From Phycisphaeraceae bacterium (GTDB taxonomy: Bacteria; Planctomycetota; Phycisphaerae; Phycisphaerales; UBA1924), in the NCBI GenBank assembly GCA_015200025.1, contig CP054186.1, positions 310,001 through 374,000 on the forward strand: a DNA stretch of 64,000 nucleotides. Direction: 5' to 3'. Under the pieces are notes generated by a model. It ran no database searches and was not told the origin of the DNA. It saw only the letters and a program-made list of their open reading frames with translations. Made by a program: the position numbers and the translations under genes. Shown here piece by piece: positions 1 to 7,785 of the stretch; positions within the stretch are counted from its first letter, which is position 1; the number at the start of each line of letters is the position of its first letter.

Positions 1-19
1 CTTCACGCCGCCACGCTCC

Positions 20-481
20 TTACGAGATCAACGACCGGAGCCACTGGGTCACCCGGCCCGCTTCATCGGACCCGCCCGTCGCGATCAGGATCGTGTCGTC
101 GCCCGCGAGGGTCCCGACCATATCCGGGTGCGGGGCGCGGTCGAGCCACGAGGCGAGCGCCGAGGCGTGGCCCGGGCCGGTCTTGACCACCACGAGCGAA
201 GCGGCCTGCTGGACATGCTGAACGAATGTCGACGCCGTGATCCGCAATTCCACCGCAGGATCCAGCGGACGGCCTCGATCGGAACCCCCACCCGCCGTCG
301 GGAGGCGGTACCCGGCGGGGGTTTTGATGGCCCCGAGCTCCCGCAGATCGCGGGAGAGCGTGGCCTGCGTCGCCTCCACGCCACGAGAAGCCATCTCACG
401 CTGCAACTCGTCCTGGCTCGAGATCGTGCCCCGGGTCAGAACTTCCTTGATGACCGCGAATCGTCGCCGTCGATCGCTCAT
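20..481 (-). CDS. argR: Arginine repressor ArgR
   Basis: A 153-residue protein, the usual ArgR length. The N-terminal winged helix-turn-helix includes the recognition segment ATLSRDLRELG (about residues 39-49). The C-terminal domain has the oligomerisation and arginine-binding signature GTLAGDDTILI (about residues 122-132). In the family, arginine-bound hexamers bind ARG boxes to repress arginine synthesis genes. No arginine genes lie in this window, so it acts elsewhere, and probably on itself: two TGCATAAATAT boxes sit on its own promoter. No Shine-Dalgarno sequence precedes the ATG, which lies about where transcription should start, so the message may be leaderless. The identification is secure; leaderless translation is inferred. 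Confidence 0.96.
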   Translation of the reverse strand: MSDRRRRFAVIKEVLTRGTISSQDELQREMASRGVEATQATLSRDLRELGAIKTPAGYRLPTAGGGSDRGRPLDPAVELRITASTFVQHVQQAASLVVVKTGPGHASALASWLDRAPHPDMVGTLAGDDTILIATGGSDEAGRVTQWLRSLIS

Positions 482-515
482 GCATAAATATACGTCGACT
501 GCATAAATATGTCAA
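481..515 (-). promoter_or_regulatory. argR promoter overlapping two ARG-box-like repeats
   Basis: On the minus strand TTGACA (510-515) and TATATT (487-492) are separated by exactly 17 bp, a near-perfect housekeeping promoter. The 11-mer TGCATAAATAT occurs twice on the plus strand, at 481-491 and 500-510. One copy covers the -10 box and the start codon; the other lies in the spacer up to the -35 box. Such AT-rich boxes resemble ArgR operators, so bound repressor would occlude the promoter. The predicted transcription start falls on or next to the ATG at 481. Confidence 0.8.
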
Positions 516-559
516 GCCGTCTCGCCAAGGCGACCCGTCCAGACACCGTTCTTTGCCGA

Positions 560-734
560 AGTCAAACTCATGAGGGGGAAAATTCCCCAGAAAGCACCGC
601 GGGAGGTCGGGCTTGTCCTCGTGTCGGCGGGTTGATCCCATGGACGGGGTCGCCCCACAGCAGGGACGTGCCCGACACCGCATCTCTCTCTCGCATTCGG
701 GGCGCTCGTTCACGACGAACGGGCGCCCCTTTTT
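560..734 (+). ncRNA. Candidate structured small RNA
   Basis: This gap between argR and the phosphatase has no plausible gene but is rich in complementary arms. Positions 599-602 and 606-612 pair with 678-681 and 670-676 (4 + 7 bp). Inside them 615-618 pair with 664-667, and the enclosed part holds a GGGG/CCCC hairpin at about 646-656. A G5/C4 hairpin lies upstream at about 574-588. The unit ends in a strong plus-strand intrinsic terminator (699-734), although no plus-strand gene precedes it. Both flanking genes are on the minus strand, so the terminator needs another transcript to serve. I cannot match it to SRP RNA, 6S RNA, tmRNA or RNase P RNA, and the exact 5' end is unknown. Confidence 0.4.
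699..734 (+). terminator. Strong intrinsic terminator
   Basis: A 13-bp stem (699-711 with 717-729, one G-T pair), a 5-nt loop and a run of five T (730-734) read on the plus strand. Read on the minus strand it has no U-tract, so it is not a terminator for the phosphatase gene. It most likely ends the candidate small RNA. Confidence 0.8.
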
Positions 735-744
735 CATGGGCGGG

Positions 745-2244
745 CTAGGCCCCGGCCGCGAGCGTCAACGGAACGCCCAGGACGCGCGCAAGCAGGCGGG
801 ACTTCTCGGCGAAGGCCCGCCGCTCGGCGTCGATGCGACCCGAGGCCGCGACGCGCACGGCCGCGGCCCGAGGGGAGAACGTCAGGTGGAGGGATCGAAC
901 ACGTCCGCGGTGGGAACGGTCGAGGGCGTCGGCGGCGCGGAGGACCGCCGCGAGGACGCGCACGACGGCGCGGTCGGGCTCAGAGAGGGCGGCGAACCTC
1001 GGGTGTCGCCGCGACGGCTCGGCCTTGCGGTGGTACCGGGCCACCTGCGACGCCAGCGCCGTGGCGCGCTCGCTGATCCCGGGGAGGAGTGACGCGAGGA
1101 TGATGTCGCGCGATCGTTTGTGGTGGGTCGGGTAGTCCACGGACGCGCCGGTGTCGTGGAGCAGCGCGGCGACGCGGAGGATCGTCCTCGCATCGGGCTC
1201 GGCGGCCAACACCGAGCCCACCGCGGGGTGCCGGGCGAGCTGATCGAGCATGGAGGACGCGAGGCGGTCGACGTGCCGTGAATGGTCGGGATCGGGGTCC
1301 AGCAGGCGGGAGAGGCGGCGTGCCGCCGGGACGGGGTCGGGCTCATCGGGATCGGCGGCGAGGACCCGGCAGAGGCCCTCGCGGAGCCCGCCCGGGGCGT
1401 GGACGATGGACTGAAGGCCCAGGCCCGCGGCGGCGTGCTCGAGCACGAGCAGGCCGGGGAGGAGGATGCCCGCGCGGTCGGGCGGGAGGTTGTGGACAAA
1501 GTCGGGGAGGAGCGGGGCCGAATCGATGAACCGGCGGATGAGGTCCCGGGCGAGTTCGAGCGGGATGGTGTCTTTGGGGTGCCGCCCGATCCCGGCCTGG
1601 ATCGAGGCGAGGGTGGTGATGGTGCCGCCGGTGCCCGCGAGGGTTCGCGGCGAGAGCGGGAGGTCCTTGAGGGCGGGGCCGAGGGCTTCGCGGATGTGCC
1701 GGCGGAGCGCGGGGACCGATGAGAACGCGTCGGCGAGCCGGACCGCCCCGAGGGGGAGGGAGCGGGTAAAGACGGGGGTCTCGCGGATGGCGAGGACGAG
1801 CTGGGCGCTCCCGCCGCCGATGTCGATGAGCGCGACGGGCTGCTCGGTGCGGCGGAGCTTCGTGGCGGCGGAGGCGAAAGCGAGGGCGGCCTCGTGGTCG
1901 CCCGAGATCACGCGGAGGTCGAGTCCCAGTCTTTTCTGGACGAGATCGACGAAATCGGGGCCGTCGGAGGCGTCGCGGACGGCGGAGGTCGCGACGGCGC
2001 GGATCCGGCCCGCGCGGGCACGCCGCGCGGTCGCGAGGAAGTCGCGGAGGGCGTCGAGGGTCGGGGCGATGGCGGCCGGGTCGAGGCGGTGGGTCGTGGC
2101 GAGGTCGCGGGCGAGCTGGGTCGGGCGGCGGTCCTGGGCGATGGTCGTGAGCCGCCCCCCGGGGGAGACGTCGGCGACGAGGAGCCGAACGGCGTTGGAT
2201 CCGACGTCGATGGCGGCGACGCGTCGAGGTTCGCGGGTCGGCAT
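745..2244 (-). CDS. Exopolyphosphatase / GppA phosphatase family protein with C-terminal HD domain
   Basis: 499 residues, the normal length for the long Ppx/GppA form. The N-terminal ASKHA-fold half starts AAIDVGSNAVRLLV (first phosphate loop) and continues with LIDIGGGSAQLVL (about residues 140-152) and GTGGTITTLASI. The C-terminal third has an HD-type signature, LLHDTGASVDYPTHHKRS (about residues 362-380). The family hydrolyses inorganic polyphosphate or pppGpp; sequence alone does not separate the two. ATG start at 2244. It is convergent with the candidate small RNA and divergent from the DUF3467 gene. Confidence 0.93.
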   Translation of the reverse strand: MPTREPRRVAAIDVGSNAVRLLVADVSPGGRLTTIAQDRRPTQLARDLATTHRLDPAAIAPTLDALRDFLATARRARAGRIRAVATSAVRDASDGPDFVDLVQKRLGLDLRVISGDHEAALAFASAATKLRRTEQPVALIDIGGGSAQLVLAIRETPVFTRSLPLGAVRLADAFSSVPALRRHIREALGPALKDLPLSPRTLAGTGGTITTLASIQAGIGRHPKDTIPLELARDLIRRFIDSAPLLPDFVHNLPPDRAGILLPGLLVLEHAAAGLGLQSIVHAPGGLREGLCRVLAADPDEPDPVPAARRLSRLLDPDPDHSRHVDRLASSMLDQLARHPAVGSVLAAEPDARTILRVAALLHDTGASVDYPTHHKRSRDIILASLLPGISERATALASQVARYHRKAEPSRRHPRFAALSEPDRAVVRVLAAVLRAADALDRSHRGRVRSLHLTFSPRAAAVRVAASGRIDAERRAFAEKSRLLARVLGVPLTLAAGA

Positions 2245-2323
2245 GGGGTGAGGGTATCGGGCGATCTCGGATCGGCGGGGATACAGTCCGGGCCCGGACG
2301 GGGAGCACGAGAAAGGGAATCCA

Positions 2324-2689
2324 ATGGCCGAGAACGCGGGACAGGGCGAGCAGCGTCAGATCCAGTTGCGGGTCGACGAGAGCAAGATGACGACGACGTA
2401 CGCGAACACGATCCGCACGTCGACGGCGATGGACGAGGTGATCCTGGATTTCGGGCTGAACCTGCCCTCGCAGGGGCAGGGCGGGGAGCCGATGCTGGTG
2501 TTCCACGTCGGGAGCCGGGTGGTGATGAACTGGGCGGGCGCCAAGCGTCTGGCGATGAGCCTGGTGAACGTGGTCCGTCAGTACGAGCAGGCCAACGGGG
2601 AGATCCAGATCCAGCCGAGGCAGTCGGGCGCCCCGGCGGGTGGTCAGGGTGGCGGGCAGGGCGGGGGCGGTCCGAGGCTGGTGCAGTAA
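2324..2689 (+). CDS. DUF3467 domain protein
   Basis: 121 residues. The core from RQIQLRVDESKMTTTYANT to about residue 95, with DEVILDFGLN and GAKRLAMSLVNVV, matches the DUF3467 family as I know it: short cytosolic proteins of unknown function, common in planctomycetes. The C-terminal 25 residues are Gly/Gln-rich and low in complexity. The ATG follows a good ribosome site (AAAGGG, 6 nt away). It is a single-gene unit with its own terminator and is transcribed away from the phosphatase gene, so the two may share a divergent promoter region of about 80 bp. Confidence 0.8.
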   Translation: MAENAGQGEQRQIQLRVDESKMTTTYANTIRTSTAMDEVILDFGLNLPSQGQGGEPMLVFHVGSRVVMNWAGAKRLAMSLVNVVRQYEQANGEIQIQPRQSGAPAGGQGGGQGGGGPRLVQ

Positions 2690-2736
2690 CGGGTTTGCGG
2701 GAGAACGGGCGGGAGGCCGCCCAACGCTGATTCATG

Positions 2737-2775
2737 GGCGCGGCGCTCCGATGTGCCGCGCCTTTCTTTTTATTC
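2737..2775 (+). terminator. Intrinsic terminator after the DUF3467 gene
   Basis: GGCGCGGC (2737-2744) pairs with GCCGCGCC (2755-2762) and is followed by a T-rich tail, TTTCTTTTTATT. The tail overlaps the last codons of the convergent transporter gene. Confidence 0.75.
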
Positions 2776-4335
2776 GAGGACGGAGCGTGGCGGCACTTCG
2801 GGGGCCGGGTGATCGAGCGTTGGGAAGGTGGTCACGAGGGGCGCGATGAAGGTGCAGTAGGTCGAGACGGTGAGGATCGCGGTGAGGTTGAGGAGGACGC
2901 CGGCGCGGCGCATGTCGCGCGTGGTCGGGTGCCCGGTGGCGTAGGCGAGGGCGTTGGGCGGGGTGGCCATGGGGAGCATGAAGGCGTTGCTCGCGGCGAT
3001 GGCGACGGGGAAGAGGAGCGCGAAGGGGTGGAGCCCGGGGATGCTGACGGCGGCGGCGATGGGGAGGAACGTCGAGGCGACGGCGGTGTTGCTGACGACC
3101 TCGGAGACCATGGTGACGCAGGCGGCGGCGGCGAGGATGATCAGGAACGGGTGGAGCCCGTGGAGCTGCGAGAAGAGGGCCGCGATCTGGTCCGACACCC
3201 CGTTGGCCCGCAGCGCGGCGGCGAGCGAGAACCCGCCGCCCAGGAGCACCAGCACGCCCCACTGGATCGACGAGGCGGTCTTCCACGAGAGCGCGAACCG
3301 GCGTTCCTTGAGGTCGACGGGGATGAGGAACAGCAGGAGTACCACGAGGACGGCGACGCCCGCCTCGGGCAGCGGGCGGGGGCGGCCCATGAGGGACTCG
3401 AGCGCACGGTTCACCGGCGTGTTGAAGATCCACAAGGTCGCGGCGAGGAGGAACACCCCGAGGACGATTTTCTCGTGCCGGGAGAGCGGGGTGGTTTCCA
3501 GGAGGCGGTCGTCGAGGACCGCGTGTCCCGGGCCCAGGGACGAGGGGACGCGGAAGACCACCCGGGTGAGCAGGACCCACGCGGCGGGGAGCAGGATGAG
3601 CATGACGGGCACGCCGACGGCGGCGTACTCGGCGAACGAGAGGTGGTAGTTGTAGTTGGTTCGGATGGTGGCCTGGAGGATGATGTTGGGTGCGGTCCCG
3701 AAGAGCGACCCGACGCCCCCGATGGTGGCGGCGTAGGCGATGCCGAGGGTGGCGGCGAGGGCGAAGTGGCGGGCCTGGATCGGGGAGAGCGCGTTCTGCC
3801 GGTCGGCGAGGATGCGGACCACGGACAGGGCGATGGGGAGCATCATGACCGTGGTGGAGGTGTTGTTGACCCACATGGAGAGCAGGGCGGTCGCGGTCAT
3901 CAGCGCCGCGATGATCCTCGCGGGGCTGTTCCCGGCGAGGCGCAGGAGCACGACGGCGAAGCGTTGCGGGAGCCCCGCGTGCTCCATGGCGGCGGCGAGC
4001 ATCATCCCGCCCATGAAGAAGAAAATCTCCGGGCGCGCGTACGGGGCGGCGGCGGCGTCGAGCGTCGCGATGCCCGCCAACGGGAACAGCACCAGCGGGA
4101 GCAGCGCGGTGGCCTGGAGCGGGATGGCCTCGGCGATCCACCAGACGGCCATCCACGCCGCGGCGGCGAGCGTCGCGCGGGCCTGGGGCGAGATCGGGTC
4201 GGCGTCGGCCTCGCCCGGGGCGAACATGACGTAGACCGCGAGCGCGGCCAGGGGGCCGGCGGCGAGCGTCGCCAACGACCGCGCCGGGTGCGTGTGCTTC
4301 GTCGGGGCTGTGGGTGAATGGATCGGATCGGGCAT
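2770..4335 (-). CDS. DASS-family (SLC13-type) sodium/anion symporter
   Basis: 521 residues from the ATG at 4335, with about 11-13 hydrophobic segments. It has the internally repeated SNT-type motifs of divalent-anion:sodium symporters: MWVNNTSTTVMMLPIAL in the first half and EVVSNTAVASTFLPIAAA in the second, followed by MLPMATPPNALAYATGH. Such carriers import dicarboxylates, sulfate or phosphate with sodium; the substrate cannot be read from sequence. A longer in-frame start (4422) would translate the adjacent G-tract into poly-Val/Gly and is unlikely. The start chosen has GGGAG, part of a 21-nt G run, 5 nt upstream, so the homopolymer forms the ribosome site. Confidence 0.9.
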   Translation of the reverse strand: MPDPIHSPTAPTKHTHPARSLATLAAGPLAALAVYVMFAPGEADADPISPQARATLAAAAWMAVWWIAEAIPLQATALLPLVLFPLAGIATLDAAAAPYARPEIFFFMGGMMLAAAMEHAGLPQRFAVVLLRLAGNSPARIIAALMTATALLSMWVNNTSTTVMMLPIALSVVRILADRQNALSPIQARHFALAATLGIAYAATIGGVGSLFGTAPNIILQATIRTNYNYHLSFAEYAAVGVPVMLILLPAAWVLLTRVVFRVPSSLGPGHAVLDDRLLETTPLSRHEKIVLGVFLLAATLWIFNTPVNRALESLMGRPRPLPEAGVAVLVVLLLFLIPVDLKERRFALSWKTASSIQWGVLVLLGGGFSLAAALRANGVSDQIAALFSQLHGLHPFLIILAAAACVTMVSEVVSNTAVASTFLPIAAAVSIPGLHPFALLFPVAIAASNAFMLPMATPPNALAYATGHPTTRDMRRAGVLLNLTAILTVSTYCTFIAPLVTTFPTLDHPAPEVPPRSVLE

Positions 4336-4342
4336 CGCGTCT

Positions 4343-4363
4343 CCCCCCCCCCCCCCCCCCCCC
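4343..4363. repeat. 21-nt C/G homopolymer upstream of the DASS transporter start
   Basis: An unbroken run of 21 C on the plus strand (21 G in the transporter mRNA) lies 7 nt before the start codon. Such tracts slip during replication and could change translation or promoter spacing of the transporter. They are also error-prone in sequencing, so the exact length is uncertain. Confidence 0.95.
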
Positions 4364-4449
4364 ACTACCACCACCACCTTTCGAGCAGCGTCTTTACGGC
4401 TGGGGGGCCGGGAGCGTACCACACGTGGGCGTTGATGGACCGAGTTCGA

Positions 4450-4866
4450 TCAGCGGGGCGGTGGGCCGGGGTCGGGAGCGTCGGCGTTGGGTGGTGCTTC
4501 GAGATGGGGCTTGGAGCGGCCGGACATCGAGACCGCGACGGCGGCGAAGATCAGCATGAAGGCGATCGCGTCGTTGAGCCGGGGGCGCTCTTTCGCGACG
4601 AGGATGGTGAACACGGTGAAAACGCCGAGGGTGATGGCTTCCTGAAGGACTTTGAGCTGCGGGAGGGTGAAGGGCCCCCCGCGGGAGATGTGGCCCGCCC
4701 GGTTGGCGGGGACCTGGAGGATGTACTCGGGGAGGGCGATGAGCCAGGACAGGATGATCGCGGTGAGCAGGGGCCAGGCGTCTTTCTTGACGTGGTAATA
4801 CCACGCGAAGGTCATGAAGGCGTTCGAGGCGATAAGGAGCAGGACGGTGATCGCCCAAGGTGGCAT
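4450..4866 (-). CDS. DUF486 family small membrane protein
   Basis: 138 residues with four hydrophobic segments, including MPPWAITVLLLIASNAFMTF at the N-terminus and FTLPQLKVLQEAITLGVF in the middle. These match the DUF486 (DMT-like) family of short inner-membrane proteins of unknown function. The gene begins 10 bp after the sugar ATPase stop codon, so it is probably the last gene of that operon. A transport role is only inferred from fold and position. Confidence 0.85.
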   Translation of the reverse strand: MPPWAITVLLLIASNAFMTFAWYYHVKKDAWPLLTAIILSWLIALPEYILQVPANRAGHISRGGPFTLPQLKVLQEAITLGVFTVFTILVAKERPRLNDAIAFMLIFAAVAVSMSGRSKPHLEAPPNADAPDPGPPPR

Positions 4867-4876
4867 GGGATGGAGA

Positions 4877-6544
4877 TTATGGGTTGACGGCGGGGGCCGC
4901 CGGCGGCGTCGCGGCGGGCCGTGAATCGGCGGTGGCGAGGCGGAGGATATTGGCCTGGGTCATGTGGGTCCCGGTGAGTTCGCCGGAGATCCGGCCGTTG
5001 CACATGACGAGGATGCGGTCGGAGAGCGCGAGGAGTTCGGGCATCTCGGAGGAGACCAGCAGGACCGCGGCGCCCATGTCGGAGGCCTGGTGTATGAGTT
5101 TGTAGACCTCGGCCTTGGTCCCGACGTCGATGCCCCGGGTGGGCTCGTCGAGGAGGAGGACGGAGGTGGCCCGGCCCATCCACCGGGCGAGGAGGAGTTT
5201 CTGCTGGTTGCCGCCGGAGAGTTCGGAAGGGAGCGAGGCGGGCGAGGCGGCCTTGACGCGGTAGTCGTTGATCTTGTCGCCGACCAGGGCACGCTCGGCG
5301 CGGAGCGAGCGGAGGCCGAGCAGCCCCGCGAGGCGGTGCATGAAGGGCAGGACGATATTCTCGGCGACGGAGAGGTCGAAGAACAGCCCCTGCAGCCGGC
5401 GGTCCTCGGGGACGTAGCCCACGCCGCGGCGGATGGCGTCGCCGGGCCCGTTCCTCGCGAGGGGTTTGCCGTCGACGAGGACGGAGCCCGAGGCGTTGGG
5501 GTCGAGGCCGAAGATCGCGTCGAGGAGTTCGGAGCGTCCGGACCCGACGAGCCCGCCGACGCCGAGGATCTCGCCCGCGTGGAGGGTGAGGTTGACGCCG
5601 CGGAGCTTTGGAGGGGAGTTGAGATCCCTGACTTCGAGCTTGATCTTCGATTTCGCGTGGCCCACCGTGGGGGGCGGCGGGGAGTCGATCCCGGCGAGCT
5701 CGCGGAGCGCGGACGCGTCGGTCCCGATGGCCGCCCGTCCCCCGGCGTCGGGCCCCTCGCGGAGGCGGCCCGTGGGCGTGGCGAGACGCCGGCCGATCAT
5801 CTGTTCGACGAGGTCGGACTCGGAGAGTTCGTTGACGAACGAGGTCCGGACGAACTTCCCGTCCCGGAGGACCGTGACCCGCGAGCAGACGGCGAAGATC
5901 TCGGCCATCCGGTGCGAGACGTAGACGACCGTCAGCCCCCTCGCGGCGAGGTCGCGGGTGATCTGGAGCAGGCGGTCGGCCTCGGCGACCGAGAGCGAGC
6001 TGGTGGGCTCGTCGAGCACGATCAGGCGGGGGCCCGAGCCGTGGGAGGCGCGGGGGTCGAGGGCGGCGGCGATCTGGCAGATCTGTCGGCGGCCCGGGGC
6101 GAGCGAACCGAGCGGGGCCCGCACGTCGATCGACGGGTCCAGCTGGTGGACGAGCGAGGCGGCGCGGTCGTCCATGACCCGGCGGTCCAGCAGCCCGAGC
6201 CGCGTCGGGAGGTCGTGCAGGCACAGGTTCTCGGCGACCGAGAGGTTGGGGCACTGGGCCAGTTCCTGGTGGACGATGCGGACGCCGGCGTTGAACGCGT
6301 CGTCGATCGAGCCCGGCGTCAGGTCGCGGACGCGGGCGTTGTCGTAGAGCCGGACCCGCCCCGAGTCCTGCCTGTGGAGCCCGGCGATCACCTTGCCCAG
6401 CGTGCTCTTGCCCGCGCCGTTCTCGCCCATCAGGGCGTGGATCTCGCCCTTGGCGAACGAGACGGAGACGTCGTCGAGCGCCTGCGTGACGCCGAAACGC
6501 TTGGAGATGTTCTCGGCGGTGAGGAGGGTTTGATCGTGGGTCAT
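4877..6544 (-). CDS. Ribose-type sugar ABC transporter, double ATPase subunit
   Basis: 555 residues with two ABC cassettes, as in RbsA/MglA/XylG. Cassette 1 has Walker A GENGAGKST (residues 40-48), Walker B LIVLDEPTSSLS, and a degenerate signature LAPGRRQ. Cassette 2 has the family's typical weakened P-loop GLVGSGRSE, a full signature ELSGGNQQK and Walker B VLLLDEPTRGID. A Gly/Ala/Pro-rich linker of about 40 residues separates the cassettes. It powers sugar uptake with the permease and binding protein encoded just upstream in the same direction. The substrate is unknown. Confidence 0.95.
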   Translation of the reverse strand: MTHDQTLLTAENISKRFGVTQALDDVSVSFAKGEIHALMGENGAGKSTLGKVIAGLHRQDSGRVRLYDNARVRDLTPGSIDDAFNAGVRIVHQELAQCPNLSVAENLCLHDLPTRLGLLDRRVMDDRAASLVHQLDPSIDVRAPLGSLAPGRRQICQIAAALDPRASHGSGPRLIVLDEPTSSLSVAEADRLLQITRDLAARGLTVVYVSHRMAEIFAVCSRVTVLRDGKFVRTSFVNELSESDLVEQMIGRRLATPTGRLREGPDAGGRAAIGTDASALRELAGIDSPPPPTVGHAKSKIKLEVRDLNSPPKLRGVNLTLHAGEILGVGGLVGSGRSELLDAIFGLDPNASGSVLVDGKPLARNGPGDAIRRGVGYVPEDRRLQGLFFDLSVAENIVLPFMHRLAGLLGLRSLRAERALVGDKINDYRVKAASPASLPSELSGGNQQKLLLARWMGRATSVLLLDEPTRGIDVGTKAEVYKLIHQASDMGAAVLLVSSEMPELLALSDRILVMCNGRISGELTGTHMTQANILRLATADSRPAATPPAAPAVNP

Positions 6545-6628
6545 GGCCGTCTCGTGCGGGCCCGCGTCGATCGAACGAGGGATGAAGGCCGATCCGGCCC
6601 TGTGGGGCGGGACCGGCGTGCATCTTTC

Positions 6629-7657
6629 TTACTTCCCGGCGGGCTTGGGCGCGCTGGGGGAGGGGGCGTCTTTCTTGTCGCCCTCGCCGAGCCACTTCTT
6701 CCAGAGGTCGATGTACTCGGAGGCGTTATCCTTGGTGACGGTCTTGAGCTCGAAGGTGTTGATCACGCGGCGGGGCTCTTCGCCGAGATGGGCCTTGTTG
6801 AAGAGCATCTCGACGGTCTTGTACCCCCAGCCGTAGCAGTCCTGGACGATGAGCGTCTGGACCTGCCCGGCCTGGACGTACTTGATCTGCTCGGTGAGGG
6901 CGTCGACGGCGACGATCTTGGCTTTGTCGTAGACGCCGTCGAGCGCGTTCTGCGTGAAGAGGGGCCAGCCGCCGACCATGGCCCACCCGGCGATCTCGGG
7001 GTCGGCGGCCTGGACCTGCTGGACGCGTGCGGCGGCGTCGGCGGCGGTCTCCTTGTGGTAGTACACGTCCTTGAGCGTGAACCCCTTGTCGCGGAGCTTC
7101 TCGATCTCGTCGCGGACGCCCTTGACGCGGAGCTGGAGGTTCGGGGCGTTCTGGTTGCCGGCGAGCACGGCGACCTTTCCGCCCTTGTCGCCCATCGCCT
7201 TGGCGAGTTCCTGCATGAGCTTGCGCCCGCACTCCTCGTCGTTGACCCCGTAGTAGGCCATGCGCCTGGACCGCGGCGCGTCCGAATCGAACGTGACGAC
7301 CGTGACGCCCTTGGCGACGGCGGCGTCGATCGCCGAGGTCAGGACGTTGGCGTCGGAGCAGGAGACGGTGATCCCGTCGACGCCCAGGCCGGCGAGCTGC
7401 TCGATGAACTGGGCCTGGAGCTGGGCGTCCTCGTTGGTGGGCGTCTGCCAGTTGATGCGGATCTGGACGCCGTGCTTTTTCTCGAGGTCCTTCGCCGCGT
7501 CCATGGCCCCCGTGCGGGCGGCGATGAAGACGGGGTTGGACTGGCTCTTGGCGACCACCCCGAACTGGTAGGACTTGACCGGCGGGGCGTGGTCGCCCGC
7601 GAGGGCCGGGGCCGACAGTGCGAGTGCGAAGACGGCGAGCGCGTTCCTGCGGTTCAT
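6629..7657 (-). CDS. Periplasmic sugar-binding protein of the ABC transporter
   Basis: 342 residues from the ATG at 7657, chosen because AGGGAGA lies 6-7 nt upstream and a signal peptide follows at once (MNRRNALAVFALALSAPALA, cut near residue 20). The mature protein has the RbsB/LacI-type periplasmic-binding fold: FGVVAKSQSNPVFIAARTGA at the N-terminus, then VDGITVSCSDANVL, VVTFDSDAP and VAVDALTEQIKYVQAG. The reading frame is open upstream to 8767 inside the permease gene; that extension is a shadow. It delivers a sugar to the permease encoded 128 bp upstream. Confidence 0.93.
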   Translation of the reverse strand: MNRRNALAVFALALSAPALAGDHAPPVKSYQFGVVAKSQSNPVFIAARTGAMDAAKDLEKKHGVQIRINWQTPTNEDAQLQAQFIEQLAGLGVDGITVSCSDANVLTSAIDAAVAKGVTVVTFDSDAPRSRRMAYYGVNDEECGRKLMQELAKAMGDKGGKVAVLAGNQNAPNLQLRVKGVRDEIEKLRDKGFTLKDVYYHKETAADAAARVQQVQAADPEIAGWAMVGGWPLFTQNALDGVYDKAKIVAVDALTEQIKYVQAGQVQTLIVQDCYGWGYKTVEMLFNKAHLGEEPRRVINTFELKTVTKDNASEYIDLWKKWLGEGDKKDAPSPSAPKPAGK

Positions 7658-7785
7658 GGTGATTCTCCCTGGTGCCCGGGTGGTGATCCCCGGTGGATCG
7701 GACGCCCGGTGGGGCGTCGGGTTCGCGATGATCGTACGGACGGGTCCTGGTTCCATGGATGCGTGGGGGTCGGAGGGTGCGGGGC

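Noticed and set aside
560..734. SRP RNA, 6S RNA or tmRNA at this gap
   Set aside because: The conserved motifs (for example the SRP GGAAGCAGC tetraloop region) are not present, so only an unnamed structured RNA is proposed.
613..1092. Plus-strand open frame over the candidate small RNA and the phosphatase
   Set aside because: Arg/Gly-rich, no family features, no ribosome site; it runs antisense to a clear phosphatase gene and is a GC shadow.
4336..4422. Longer N-terminus of the DASS transporter through the G run
   Set aside because: It would translate the homopolymer into Val/Gly runs; the ATG at 4335 with GGGAG upstream fits better.
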